Shown: positions 50,699 to 61,184 of the stretch, in pieces
Layout of the letters: each line of letters opens with the position of its first letter
Numbering within the stretch: the first letter of the stretch is position 1
From: Lenzites betulinus
Taxonomy: Eukaryota > Basidiomycota > Agaricomycetes > Polyporales > Polyporaceae
Direction: 5' to 3'
DNA length: 64,000 nucleotides
Assembly: GCA_022264855.1 (NCBI GenBank)
Contig: JABYQU010000012.1
Span: 62,001 to 126,000 of the forward strand
Position numbers and translations under genes: made by a program
The notes under the pieces: generated by a model
What the model saw: the letters and a program-made list of their open reading frames with translations, nothing else
Databases searched by the model: none
Told to the model about the DNA's origin: nothing

Positions 50699-51471
50699 AT
50701 GGCAGCCACAGACGAGAGGCTCATTGCCGCCGCTCGGAGTGATAACCAGGAAATGCTACATGCAGTCATCCATGGAGGCAACTTTGACATAAACGCACAA
50801 GACGGGTGCGTGAAGTCTCGTGCATAATGTCAATGTAGCACGATTGACAATGCATTCTGCGACAGGCTTGGCAACACTGGTATGATATCCTTCGCCTGGC
50901 GGTCTCCTTTACGCTTAATATTTACGTTTGGCGCCGTGATATGTAGCTCTGCACTACGCGTACGTAGGTTACGTTTATATGGCTGTGTCTCCGAGGCCAT
51001 GCTGACGCATCTACACCGCAGCGCGTCCCAAGGATACCTTGACATCCTCGAAGACCTGCTTGAGCAAGATGGCTGCGATGTCGACCCGCAGAACCGGATC
51101 GAGAAAGCAACACCACTTCATCTCGCATTACGCATCGAAGACGACGAGCTGAGACTTGCTGTTGCGTCGAGCCTTCTTGATGCTGGTGCAGATTATAGGT
51201 AAGCTCGTGCGTATCGTACTGTTAGACTGAACATGCAACAGATCTTGGGGATAGCATAAAGGACAAGAACGGTGAGACGGCACTCGACCTTATTCCTCAA
51301 GGGGACACGGAGCTTCGCGCGATGATACGAAAAATAGAGGCGCAATCGAGCATCGCGCGTGACGACGTTGCAGACGGTGAGCACGCCAGCCACACCCCAG
51401 ATTTAATGCTCACAGTGAGCTGGGCAGATGACTCTGGGGATGAGTTCGTTTTCGATGGTTCTGATGACTAA
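50699..51471 (+). CDS. Small ankyrin-repeat protein (YGL242C/YCR051W-like)
   Basis: Six exons (50699-50805, 50866-50879, 50947-50959, 51022-51198, 51255-51376, 51428-51471) join in phase to about 158 residues. Two exons are only 14 and 13 bases and together encode LGNTALHYA of the second repeat. Repeats read DERLIAAARSDNQEMLHAVI, GNTALHYAASQGYLDILEDLL, ATPLHLALR and NGETALDLIPQ. The C-terminus is acidic (DDDSGDEFVFDGSDD). It resembles the short cytosolic ankyrin proteins of yeasts, whose role is unknown. The acceptor of exon 5 (GATAG before CATAAAG) was chosen because it alone keeps the repeat open. The 3' end lies 171 bases from the convergent histidyl-tRNA synthetase gene. Confidence 0.85.
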
Positions 51472-51642
51472 CTCGTCACGGACACCAAGCACTACACATC
51501 CGCAAACGCAGGCTTATGACCACACAAGCAAGATGGCAGAGTGCATAAGCATTCTACAGACATGGGCAATTCGAAGCAATCTATTATTTTTGTACACGAA
51601 TGATTACTACTACGTCGACCCCTTCTACATCGTCAACTCGCG

Positions 51643-53968
51643 CTAGACGATCAGCTTCCCACTCGACCAGTCCTTGAACGTGGGCTTGTCCTTGATCCAC
51701 TGGATGAGCTCTGCGCGCTTCACCTTCGTGCCCTTGTCGTTGGACTCAACCTTCACCTTTTTGCCATCAACGAACTCCCATCGTTGCTCCTTGACGGTGA
51801 CGAGACCCTCTTTGAGCTCGTCCCCGCCGAGGATGATCGCAAACGGCACCTCGTCCTTCTCTCCCGCGGCGAACTGCGCGGGCAACTTAGGTTTCGCTTT
51901 GAACAAGAAGTCGGTCTGTGGAAGATGCGTCTCAGTCCGCACTCTGCGTCTGATCGACCAAGATCGGGAACATACCTTGATGCCCGCCTCGCGCAGGTCG
52001 TGCACGAGCGCGACACGCTCCGCAAGGAGCCCGTCGCCCGCAGCCATAACATACGCCATCGTCTCCTTACTGCGCATCCCTCGCTCGACCCACTTGGGCC
52101 ACACAAGCGCAAAGATACGGTCGAGCCCGATGCTGATTCCGACGCACGGCAGGCTTGCTGCCTTCTTGCCCTCGCCCGCCGCCGCCGCGGTGAACATGTT
52201 CACGAGATTGTCGTACCGGCCCCCTGCGGCGATCGAGCCAACACCAACTTGCGACTCGTCGACCTCCTCTTCCTCGTCTGCGCCTGCTACGGGCTTCTTC
52301 GCAGGTTTCTTTTTGGGAGGTGGTTGGGTGGCGGTCGGGGTGGCATCGGAAATAGCGGGAGTTGCAGATGAGGATGCGAATGCATTCGCAGCTGCGAAGC
52401 CGGGGGGCGCGGAGGCTTCGACGATGGCTTCGTAGATGATGCCAGTATAGTAGTCCAGGCCCCGTGCGAGTGAAAGGTCGAAGGAGATCTGTTGGAATCA
52501 CTGGCTGAGTCAGGGAGTACGATTTTAATAGGTGTTGGTAATTCACCTTGTCTACGACGCCATACGCGGAGAGGTATGTGAAAAGGGTGCTCATTTCACC
52601 TACGCCAATCTTTGCATTTGCGTTCGCCATGAGCGCCGCATCCGCTTGGAGCGTTTCCAACAACTCGGGACCACCTATTGCGTATTCAGTGAATGCAAAT
52701 TGGCACAGGGGAGACGCGTACACACCCTTGTGCTTGACGTACGCTCCGATCTTGTCTGCCACCGCGGGGTCGAGACCCTTCTCGTCAGTCATCTCCTTCT
52801 TGACATCCACCCAGGCCATCTTTTTGCATTGTCAGCACACATGATATATATACCAAATGGAGATGTATACCTTGTCAAGCTTATCGACTGCTGAAGAAAT
52901 CGTCCGTATCTTGTCTGCAGGGACCCCGCACACTTCGAAGATACCGTCGAGGATTTTACGGTGATTCATCTGACCATGTGGGGTTAGCATAGGGTCGTGC
53001 ATTGGCGCATTCGAGCGGACGCACTTTGATCGTGAATTCGCCGACGTCGAGGCGCGACAGAATCGTGCAGACCAGACTGATGATTTCTGCGTCAGGAATC
53101 ATCGTGTCCCAGCTTCCAGCGATGTCGAAGTCCTATGTGGCATTAAATGTGGATACATGTTGTGCATGGTGGCGCGTACATACAGCTTGCGAAAATTCGC
53201 GCATGCGTCCCTTCGACATGACGGGGTTGTCTCTGCGGTATACCTTGCCAACTTGCCAGAGTTTTGCCTGCGCGGTGATCGCACCGCTCATGGCGAGGTA
53301 ACGCGCTAGGGGGACGGTGTGGTCGTAACGGAGGGCAAGCTGCTCCCCACCCTGGTCCATGAGATCGAAGATGAGCTTGGCGTCTTCACCATACTTTCCT
53401 GCGAGGATCTCCTTCCGCTCGAAGACGGGCGTGTCGAGCTGGCTCCCGCCGTAGGTCGTGAAGCAATCCTTCACAATGCGTTCGATGTGTTCGCGACAGA
53501 ACATCTCGCCCGGACCATAGTCGCGTGTGCCCTATGTGTCATGGCATAATCGATACAGGATGACGGCACATGACGATTGTTTCTTCGCAATGAGCTTAAG
53601 TTCAGGCTAGCGGACGAAGACAGAGGGCGTACCTTAGGCGTTTTGAGTAGAATTCGCTCCTTCTTCTTGCTATCCTTGGCGCCACTCGCCCCCGCGTTTG
53701 CACTCGACAAGAGCGCGAGACTTCGCTTGAGATCCCCGAGTTTCTTCTTCGTGTCCTCCACCAGGGCGGGGTCTGCCTGCTGCTTTCGTAGATCATTCAG
53801 TAGCGAGCTCTGAGCCGCGATCTCGCTGGCTAGCGTGTCCGCGTCGGGTTGAGCGGAGGTGGCCATTTTCCTAGATGGCGAGCGTGAAGGTGAAGATATA
53901 ATACAAGATCGATACGGGCGGGAACGAAGGAAAGCGGCGCGTGTAGCCTGGCGGAGCATCCAACTCAA
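51643..53968 (-). CDS. HTS1: Histidyl-tRNA synthetase, cytosolic and mitochondrial forms
   Basis: Charges tRNA-His with histidine. Eight exons (53633-53968, 53184-53531, 53025-53132, 52871-52969, 52726-52819, 52547-52674, 51976-52488, 51643-51915) give about 632 residues. The first 34 residues ([19 protein letters not shown]...) look like a mitochondrial presequence. A second in-frame ATG (53866, MATSAQPD) would start the cytosolic form, as in yeast HTS1. A WHEP-like helical region precedes the class II core: motif 1 [10 protein letters not shown], motif 2 MREFSQADFDIAG, HisA block [10 protein letters not shown], and motif 3 region [11 protein letters not shown] Lys/Pro/Glu-rich insert ([11 protein letters not shown]) sits between HisA and motif 3. 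The anticodon-binding domain is C-terminal. Confidence 0.96.
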
Positions 53969-54014
53969 GAACTTGTGTGTAGATTTCTTGCGTGTGACAC
54001 TCTTTCCTTGTCGC

Positions 54015-54088
54015 TGACTCGATCGCCATCGACCGACATCTAATCTAATCTATCCGCCTCGCGGCTTGCCGAACACTGCGTTTGACTC
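54015..54088 (-). promoter_or_regulatory. Two TGACTC (Gcn4/CpcA-like) motifs upstream of HTS1
   Basis: TGACTC occurs at 54015-54020 and 54083-54088, 47 and 115 bases upstream of the first HTS1 start. A third is at 54474-54479. This hexamer is the core of the yeast Gcn4 site, and yeast HTS1 is under general amino-acid control. Its use here is inferred. Confidence 0.45.
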
Positions 54089-54482
54089 TCACTGACCAGC
54101 CTGAAGCTTGACCACAACCACCCACCGGCCCTTTGAACGTTGTTCTCCACATACTGGGCCGCCGTATCCGTTCTTCCATGTTTCGCCAGACTTATCTGTG
54201 ATTCCATCATCATCGTAATGCCGTCGCCCTGAAATTTCATCGCTGCACTCCGGACCTCATGTCCTGCGGGTGGTGCTATACAAACCGATACGAAATTCAG
54301 AGGCGACTAATGTCCCCCTTTTTCATACGCAAACTGCTTCTATGATAAATCACTCTAGGAGAAGGCGCAAGGGTGTGGCTTCGTCGACATCTCGTATCCA
54401 ATCGTCGGCGTCAGCGTCCATCCGTGGAATCCATTGTGATCATCATGTACAAATGATCGCTACGAGGTCGCCTGACTCTAAC

Positions 54483-54549
54483 TCAGAGCCTACGCAGTTA
54501 CTTCTCAGAGCCTACGCAGTTACCTCTCAGAGCCTATGCAGTTACTTAT
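54483..54549. repeat. 22-base tandem repeat, three copies
   Basis: TCAGAGCC recurs at 54483, 54505 and 54527, with units reading TCAGAGCCTACGCAGTTAC plus CTC or TTC. Copies differ at one or two bases. A small minisatellite in the HTS1/glycosyltransferase intergenic region. Confidence 0.92.
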
Positions 54550-55093
54550 CCTGCTCTTTGTGAAAATTAGGTGCCGCATCAATGAAGTCTCACAGTCAAG
54601 ACATGTTATGTGTGTTAGATCCCTATACATTTCGCTGCAGAGGATCGTATGCTGACCTCTTTCTAGACTACAGGCCTGTTCAGTTCGCCATGAACGATTG
54701 CTAGATACCCGGGCGCGCTGGAATCTCGCCTTGTTGTCGTATGCACCCATCAGATACCCGCCCGTAACCGCCCTTCGCGCTGTTGACGATGATCCGGTTC
54801 TCCGCCAGCGCTGACCTGTTTCATAACCCGAGGCGCCCGACAAGGCGGAGGAGCAAGACCCCGACACACATCTCAAGCCTCCATACTAAGACAACCGACG
54901 CTGGTTTACTCATGGCGTTAGAACGGTAATTGAAGGTACCGGTTAACTCCTGAATAGCTGTTCCTGTTGGCAATGCCGCGCCCGTACCCGATCGATCCTT
55001 CACAGGTATTTGCCGCGACAAAAAACGGGCGGTCGTATCTGTGATATAATTATCGAGGCGGGCTCCTCTGTTCCAGTCCCCCCTTCTCTCGTC

Positions 55094-56812
55094 ATGCTGC
55101 CGCTTCACGCCGTAGACGGCGATAAATATCAACTTGGTTCTCGGTCTGTTTCTAGGAAGAGGTGCTTGGTCTGCGCGGCCGTCTCAGCATCTCTGCTTTC
55201 TGCCATCTTTCTGTGGAAGGTGCTACTCTCTTCAGGTGCTTCGCGGTATCATTCGGCGTTCTCTCAAGCATCAAGTTCGAAGAGTTCGCTTGTATATCCT
55301 CCAACATACTCTGCGTATCATGAAGTCGAGCTTCAGCTACCCCAACACGACTGGGAACGCAAACAGCCGAACGCAAACGAGACATTCTTCTTCGAGGCTG
55401 GACATGTCCGTGGTCAGTGTTCGAAACGTCTCCGGCATCCACGCCGCCCTCAAACCTGATCTTTGCTAGGCCTCGGATGGGGAAACGCGCTGCAAGAGCA
55501 TTTGTTGGACGCCTACTTGGCATATGAGTCTGGTCGAATGTAAGATTGCCGTTTCCGCATGGGCCCCAAACTGATTCGGGACTAGATTTGTGTTTGGTAA
55601 CTACACATGGAACGACGATGGATCAATATATACCGACTATCATGGGAAGCCAATACCCTCCCAAATACCCTACTCTGTCCTAATACAAGGTGCGTCTCGT
55701 GGGGTTCGTCTCACCGCACGTGCTGACCTCGTCCAAGGTCCACTGGTTGGCGTTGTAACTTCCGATGACCATCCCCTGATATCGGTTTCCCGGGAGTACT
55801 TCGAACATGTTTGCCCGCAAAAAACGCAACTGCACCGGAATGAAGTACATGCACGACTACCCTCGCCGCCTTCCGCCCTCGAGATAATCAAGAGATGGTC
55901 AACGGAGCTGAAAGCCACCGATGATCCCTGCGTCGAATCAGCGCCGGACTCGGGATCGATTTTCTCGCACCCAGAGTGAGTATCTGACTACGAAGTGCTT
56001 GCCGGCGTGCTAACATGTAGCTAAGTGTGTTCGGCGTCCCCACGTCGTTACGGGAGGTCTGGCCGGCCTTCTCAGCCTCTCCTGTCATCACTCAATTCGG
56101 CTGGTCACGCCTCGTCGAACTCGCGTTCGACACGAACCGCCACCTCTTCGTGTCCGACCCCTCACCTCTGGACTCGCTCCTGACCGGCACGCCGTTCACC
56201 ACACAAGCCGAGCGCTACACGCCCCTCGAGGGGCTCATGGCTATCCACGTTCGCCGCGGGGACTACTCGACACACTGCCACGATCTCGCAAGGGAGTACG
56301 AGGGGTTTGTCAGTGTCAACGCATTCGACGGCCTCCCTGATCCGTTCGAGGTCCCGGCCGCCACATGGTACGGGGTCGTCTCGCCGGCGCTGTATGAGTA
56401 CTACAGGACGCGCTGTTACCCGACCATACAGGAGATCGCAGATAAGGTGGCACAGGTACGCGCGACGCCGGAGGGAAAGGACATCCGCAAGCTGTACATT
56501 ATGACGAACGGGAAACTGCCGTACATCGAGGAGCTGAAGGGCGCGCTCTTGAAACTGGGAGACTGGGACCTAATATCGAGTAGCCGTGATATGACTCTCA
56601 ATCCGGAGCAGAAGTTCATCGCGCAAGCGGTGGACATGCTCGTTGCACAGCGCGCGCAGGTGCTCATCGGGAATGGGGTGCGTAATGCCGATATCTCTTA
56701 CGTTGTCTCATCGTTGACATATCCTCTGTTTTAGTTCTCGACGGTGACTTCGGGCGCGGTCATGATGCGGATAGCGAACGGGTATGCCATGAACAGCACT
56801 CGCTTCTGGTAG
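55094..56812 (+). CDS. Type II membrane protein, O-fucosyltransferase-like glycosyltransferase
   Basis: Six exons (55094-55412, 55470-55539, 55586-55689, 55738-55975, 56026-56677, 56735-56812) give about 486 residues. A short cytosolic tail is followed by one membrane helix (CLVCAAVSASLLSAIFLW) and a Ser-rich stem, the layout of a Golgi type II enzyme. The lumenal part has GLGWGNALQEHLLDAYLA, which recalls the GDP-sugar-binding start of O-fucosyltransferases. It also has the conserved AIHVRRGDY motif, and near the end NGFSTVTSGAVMMRIA. This pattern fits an Agaricomycete-expanded family annotated as hypothetical or fucosyltransferase-like. The donor and acceptor are unknown. The 48-base intron 55690-55737 is open and in frame, so an unspliced form would also be translatable. 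Confidence 0.8.
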
Positions 56813-57402
56813 GACCTTTGTTGGACTTTGTAGCACGGCTTGGGGCAGTACGTCTCGAAGGGGTGGGCCCACGGTGACGATTTGTATTGATAACCTACCA
56901 TGAGCACACGCTCACTTGTGCTATTTAATAATACTAGACATCAACGCTATAGTAAACAGCCCTAGGTTTCTCTGCACGCAGTGGACGTAAGCCTCTGGGA
57001 CGCTTGACGCCGGTCCGTGGCGTCCGCCGCAAAACGCATGCGGCATCCCGACTCTGCGTGCCACGCTGTTCCTGCCAGCCTCGTCATTGGAAGCTGCATA
57101 CCTCAGTCAGTCGAGACATCATATGCTCTCCGAAGAACGAGGAACCATGCATCATTGGCTGCGCGCGGCTGCACCCCGGCACGGTTGGTCTGCAAAACTA
57201 CGTTCCGGAAGCGTACTAAGGCCCACCTGACCCATAGTCTGCGGACATCTTCCATTTCAATGTAGCGACCGGCGCGGAGGCATCCACAAACTTCGTACGA
57301 TCCAAAAGTATAAAGCAGGATTCGAGTTGGAGCAGACTGAGATCGACTGCCCACTCGTAGTTTTTGCATCGACTACTCCGCTGTGCACACTTGACTCGGA
57401 GG
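56813..57402. other. Intergenic region, no feature seen
   Basis: 590 bases with the 3' end of the glycosyltransferase-like gene and the promoter of the GH28 gene. Small open frames are not supported. TATAAAGC occurs at about 57309, some 95 bases before the GH28 start, and may be its TATA box. Confidence 0.45.
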
Positions 57403-59755
57403 ATGTTCAGTAAGCTTCTGCTCGCGTTTTCGCTCCTATCCTGCGCCTTCGCGTGGAATACCTTCGTGGTACCACATGCAGAGGGACAGGATGACACGCC
57501 AGCGCTCGCCGCTGCGCTAGCCACTGGAAATTTCTCCCAAAACGCGACTATCCATTTTGCGAAAGGGACGAAGTACAACATCTTCACGCCGATCAAGTTT
57601 CCGGTGCTTACCAATGTCGAGGTTGTCATCGAGGGGAACATGAGCTACCCCGACAACATAGCCACAGTACAAGGTGTGTTAGACCTCCTGTTGTAGTTCG
57701 GGCCTAACTTGACCCCTCCCCCAGCAATCGTTGGTAAATCCGTAAGAGCACCCATCAACTCGTTGAATCATTGTCCCACTAAGACTTCTTTACGATGCAG
57801 AGCTTTCCTGGTGCATGGTGATTGTGCTACGACGTGTCCGTTGCCCACTATATGAACAGTGTCATTTTCAGGTTTGCTTTCTCGGGCGGCAGCAATGTGA
57901 CTCTCCGAGGGTCGACAGATCCGCAGTGGGGCTGGGTGGATGCGCATGGTCAAGCTGTACGTGAATTTGTCCTATTTGGGGCTCGACGCTTACTGCCGTT
58001 GAATTCTACAGTGGTGGGACGCTCAGCAACAGACCAACCGGCCGCATGGGTGGGCTTTCAGTAAGATCACGAATGGGGTCATTCGTGATATGAAGCTCTG
58101 GAAGGTAGTCCAACCGAGAGCATGGTAGTTTTTGCGCGCTCAGATATAAGTTTTACAGCCCATTGGATGGAACTTCGCCACTAGCGGCTCCCGAAACCTC
58201 CATATATTCAATAATAAGATCGTGGCCGTCTCTGATACCGGGGTGCGCCAGACTCCTGTCTCTGTGTAGTCCATTGAACCACTAAGGCAGTGGGTTTGGC
58301 AGTCGTTCCCTTTCAATACGTGAGTAATATACCAGTCAGTACGGGCACTATAGATGCTGATGTTCTGCGTAGGGATGGTTTGCCGCGTCGCTTCCCAAGA
58401 AACGACTCTACGCTCACACTATTTCAGGTTTCTCTGCCGGGGGAACGAACATGACCTTCGAGACCAACCATGTGGAGAATGGCGACGACTGCTTGACGGT
58501 CGGAAGCGGCGCCAACGGCATCGTGTTTAAGTACGTACATTACGCCTTGAGGATGAGTTGCCTAGATTCTAATTCGCGTCATGCAGAGATAGCATCTGCG
58601 AGGGAGGCCATGGGTTGTCGATAGGATCTCTCGGTGAAGGTGGCTCGGTCGCGGACGTCGAAAATGTTCTGTGAGTTGTTTTTGTACCTTCATCCGCGAT
58701 GAAATGTCTAATACCGATGTGAAAGGTTCGAAAACGTAGTCATGGTGCGAGCCAAGGATTGCTGGACGCGTAAAAACTGCCGCTGATAATACTATCTCGT
58801 ATAGAGAAACTCGTTATACGGCGCGCGTTTCAAGAGCTGGACAGGCGGAAATGGACTTGCACGCAAGTGAGCACACTGCGTTCGTCTACGACTACTCCGA
58901 CTGACGTTTGAACTGCATTTCGATCCCAGTGTGACATGGAGGAATATCGAGTTTGAGAATGTCATGTTTCCGGTTCGTCCACCATCGGGGAACGCATTTG
59001 CGCTAAGCTTAGTACCACCGTTGCTCTCATAGATCTATGTAACCCAAAAGTAAGCCAGACACGCTGTCCTCGGAGAGGCAACAATTCACACCTAATGTTG
59101 ACGCGGCTCACAGCTACTGGGACCAAGACGTACGCGACAGCACTACCCATTCGACATAGCACTGATATGTGTTTACAGTTGGGACAGCGTCCGAATGCAT
59201 CGAGTGTCAACAATACGCACATTCAGGACTTCTTGTTTGAGAACTTCGCGGGCACTATTAACGAGTACGCGTCCCATGGTATTCGGGAGTTGCGATTGTC
59301 ACATTAACTGCGACCCGTTCATAGCAAGCCTGGCTATGTCGAAGGTTCCTGCATTACCGACCCTTGCTGGTGCGTACATGTCTTTCCATTCTGACATATG
59401 TAGATCAACCATGCCGCCCTCCTCAGGTATGCAGTCCCGGGAGCAACAGGCAAAGAGGTAGCCATCCTTGATCTCTATCCCAACACAGGTGCGTAGGGCC
59501 TTGTATAGCCTGTGATCGTATCTAATACGTCGTCCGCGGTGTAGCGACGAACATAGTCGTAAAAGACGTCATCCCGAGGACAGAAACGGGAGCACCCGTT
59601 ACGGTCATGTGCAATGCTTCGACCGTAAGCTCATCGTTCGATATCCTCATGATCATGATGAAGGCCTTCATGCAACCTGCTCTAAACAGATCACCTCCGA
59701 CGTCGGCTTCAAGTGTTGGGATGGATTGTTCATTCCCACAAAGGCGGGGCTGTGA
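57403..59755 (+). CDS. Secreted glycoside hydrolase family 28 (polygalacturonase-type pectinase)
   Basis: Cuts galacturonate-containing pectin outside the cell. Twenty exons join in phase to about 423 residues: 57403-57673, 57725-57741, 57801-57817, 57872-57956, 58012-58104, 58159-58242, 58303-58319, 58373-58377, 58428-58530, 58587-58670, 58726-58744, 58805-58866, 58930-58972, 59033-59049, 59114-59129, 59179-59264, 59325-59369, 59427-59488, 59545-59624 and 59690-59755. The signal peptide is MFSKLLLAFSLLSCAFA. GH28 motifs are NTD (its Asp carried by the 5-base exon 58373-58377), NGDDC, GHGLSIGS and RFK in place of RIK. Repeats of the beta-helix type are visible (FENVVM, WRNIEFENVMF). Cysteine pairs near the end fit a secreted fold. 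Exo- versus endo-action, or rhamnogalacturonan specificity, cannot be settled from sequence. Confidence 0.88.
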
Positions 59756-59845
59756 TACATGGAACTTGCGGAGTTGCAGTTGCAACAGGCGTAGTCTGTC
59801 GTTCTAGCTATCTAGTTGGACGAATTGTGTCGTTGAGTACAAATC

Positions 59846-59850
59846 AAAAA
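59846..59850 (-). terminator. RNA polymerase III T-run after tRNA-Ala
   Basis: Five T residues on the minus strand begin 13 bases after the tRNA 3' end, as expected for a Pol III stop. Confidence 0.75.
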
Positions 59851-59862
59851 GAGAACCCATCG

Positions 59863-59934
59863 TGGACATTCAGGGGATTGAACCCTGGACCTCACGCATG
59901 CGAAGCGTGCGCGCTACCACTGTGCCAAATGCCC
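59863..59934 (-). tRNA. tRNA-Ala, anticodon CGC, no intron
   Basis: The 72-base minus-strand sequence folds as a cloverleaf. The acceptor arm is GGGCATT/AATGTCC with the G3-U70 pair that marks alanine tRNAs. The D arm includes AGTGGTAGC (A box). The anticodon stem CACGC/GCGTG closes the loop TTCGCAT with anticodon CGC. The T arm is CAGGG TTCAATC CCCTG (B box), and the discriminator base is A. It reads GCG codons, which are frequent in this GC-rich genome. It lies between the GH28 and DUF6914 genes and is oriented opposite to both. Confidence 0.95.
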
Positions 59935-60468
59935 GATATTCAGAGGCGGATTTGTCCTGGCATTGGATTTTAGTCAAATCGCGGTAATGTATATCCTGAA
60001 GCTCAAGGTACTTACAATGCATTTGATGTATTCTCTAGAGCACGGAGTATGAGATTGAGCAGAGATGCAAGACTATCAAGTTCATATCGTGGCTTGTTTC
60101 GGGGCAACATGACCGCCGATACTTGACCTACGATGAGATTGGCTCCCATATACGCCAGACATACCACAAACCGGTAGGGCTATCCAGCTGTCTTGGCTAG
60201 CTGCAACAGCCTCCTTTCAAAATTGAATGTAGTTACGAGTCGAATGTGGTTAAGCCTCCGGGTCATGCTGCCGAAGGTTTGACCCATGGGCCGCCTAAGC
60301 GAGGGAGGACAATGAGCACTCCAACCAAGCCATGGCGCGCGACAAAGCGTCCCGGGTCTATAAATCTGTATATCAACTACAGCATTGTCACATAGCACGC
60401 TCACCACTCACCTCTTCAGCGAACCCGATATCGGACAGGCGACACTCCCAGCATAACACACAGGTAAC
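59935..60468. other. Intergenic region with TATA box for the DUF6914 gene
   Basis: No gene is seen. TATAAAT at 60359-60365 lies 104 bases before the next start and is a likely TATA box. Confidence 0.5.
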
Positions 60469-60999
60469 ATGGGAAACCCCGACAAGTTCCGCTTGTACCT
60501 CGCGATGTACGACAACGGAAAATTGGTGGCGCCCGGCGATCCGCCTCAAATCCACTGGGCACTGATGGTTGGCCCAAAGTTCGAAGAGCCGCTATCGCTG
60601 CTGAAGACGAACGTCCTCTACCACGCGACGAACCGCACGCGTGGCGGCCACTGGGAGTTCGAGAGACGCGAGGTCGAGTGCGTGCGCTCGCGGTCGATGC
60701 TGGGGCGCATCCTGCTGGGCAAAGTTGAGCAGTACGATTGGTCAACGGTGGAGCTCATGCTCGGAGACCGTCGTCGCATCGGGAACGGGGAGCAGGGCTG
60801 GGACTGCTGGGTTTGGATCGAAGGCGCGTTGATTGACCTCTTGCACTATGATGTCTTGCGTTTGCAGAATAGGGGAGGCATTGATTTGCGGCATTTGAAG
60901 GACTACGGACGAGCCCTATGTGGCGAGATAATCAGGGAGGGACTGGACAGAGGAGATGGGATTCCCGTCACGGTGGATTACCCCGGACCTGGACCGTAA
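60469..60999 (+). CDS. DUF6914-like Agaricomycete protein of unknown function
   Basis: One exon of 176 residues. It starts GNPDKFRLYLAMYDNGKLV and contains PPQIHWALMVGPKFEE, YHATNRTRGGHWEFERR and a WDCWVWIEGALIDLL block, the pattern of small proteins assigned to DUF6914 in Agaricomycetes. No signal peptide or membrane helix is present. The fold and role are unknown. The HWALMVGP strand and the later Cys-Trp motif recall papain-like or NlpC-like shapes only vaguely, and I make no claim. The stop overlaps a potential GTAAGT donor. Splicing 60998-61046 would replace it and end the protein IPSKILK at 61071. Confidence 0.75.
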   Translation: MGNPDKFRLYLAMYDNGKLVAPGDPPQIHWALMVGPKFEEPLSLLKTNVLYHATNRTRGGHWEFERREVECVRSRSMLGRILLGKVEQYDWSTVELMLGDRRRIGNGEQGWDCWVWIEGALIDLLHYDVLRLQNRGGIDLRHLKDYGRALCGEIIREGLDRGDGIPVTVDYPGPGP

Positions 61000-61184
61000 G
61001 TGGGCATGTTCTCCTAGCCCGTGCATTATCACTGACGGCAAGTCAGCATTCCGTCGAAGATCCTCAAGTGATGAACTAGTCAGATATTGACATACCGAAG
61101 CAATTCTCTTTCATGCGCGCTTCAATGGTTGTAAAACATCGGTACATAGCAAACGGTATAATTGTAATCAATCATACAAGGTCA

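Larger units (their letters stand above)
53969..55093. other. Divergent intergenic region, HTS1 / glycosyltransferase-like gene
   Basis: About 1.1 kb between opposite starts. It contains TGACTC motifs on the HTS1 side and a 22-base tandem repeat, each listed separately. No coding sequence is supported. Confidence 0.5.
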
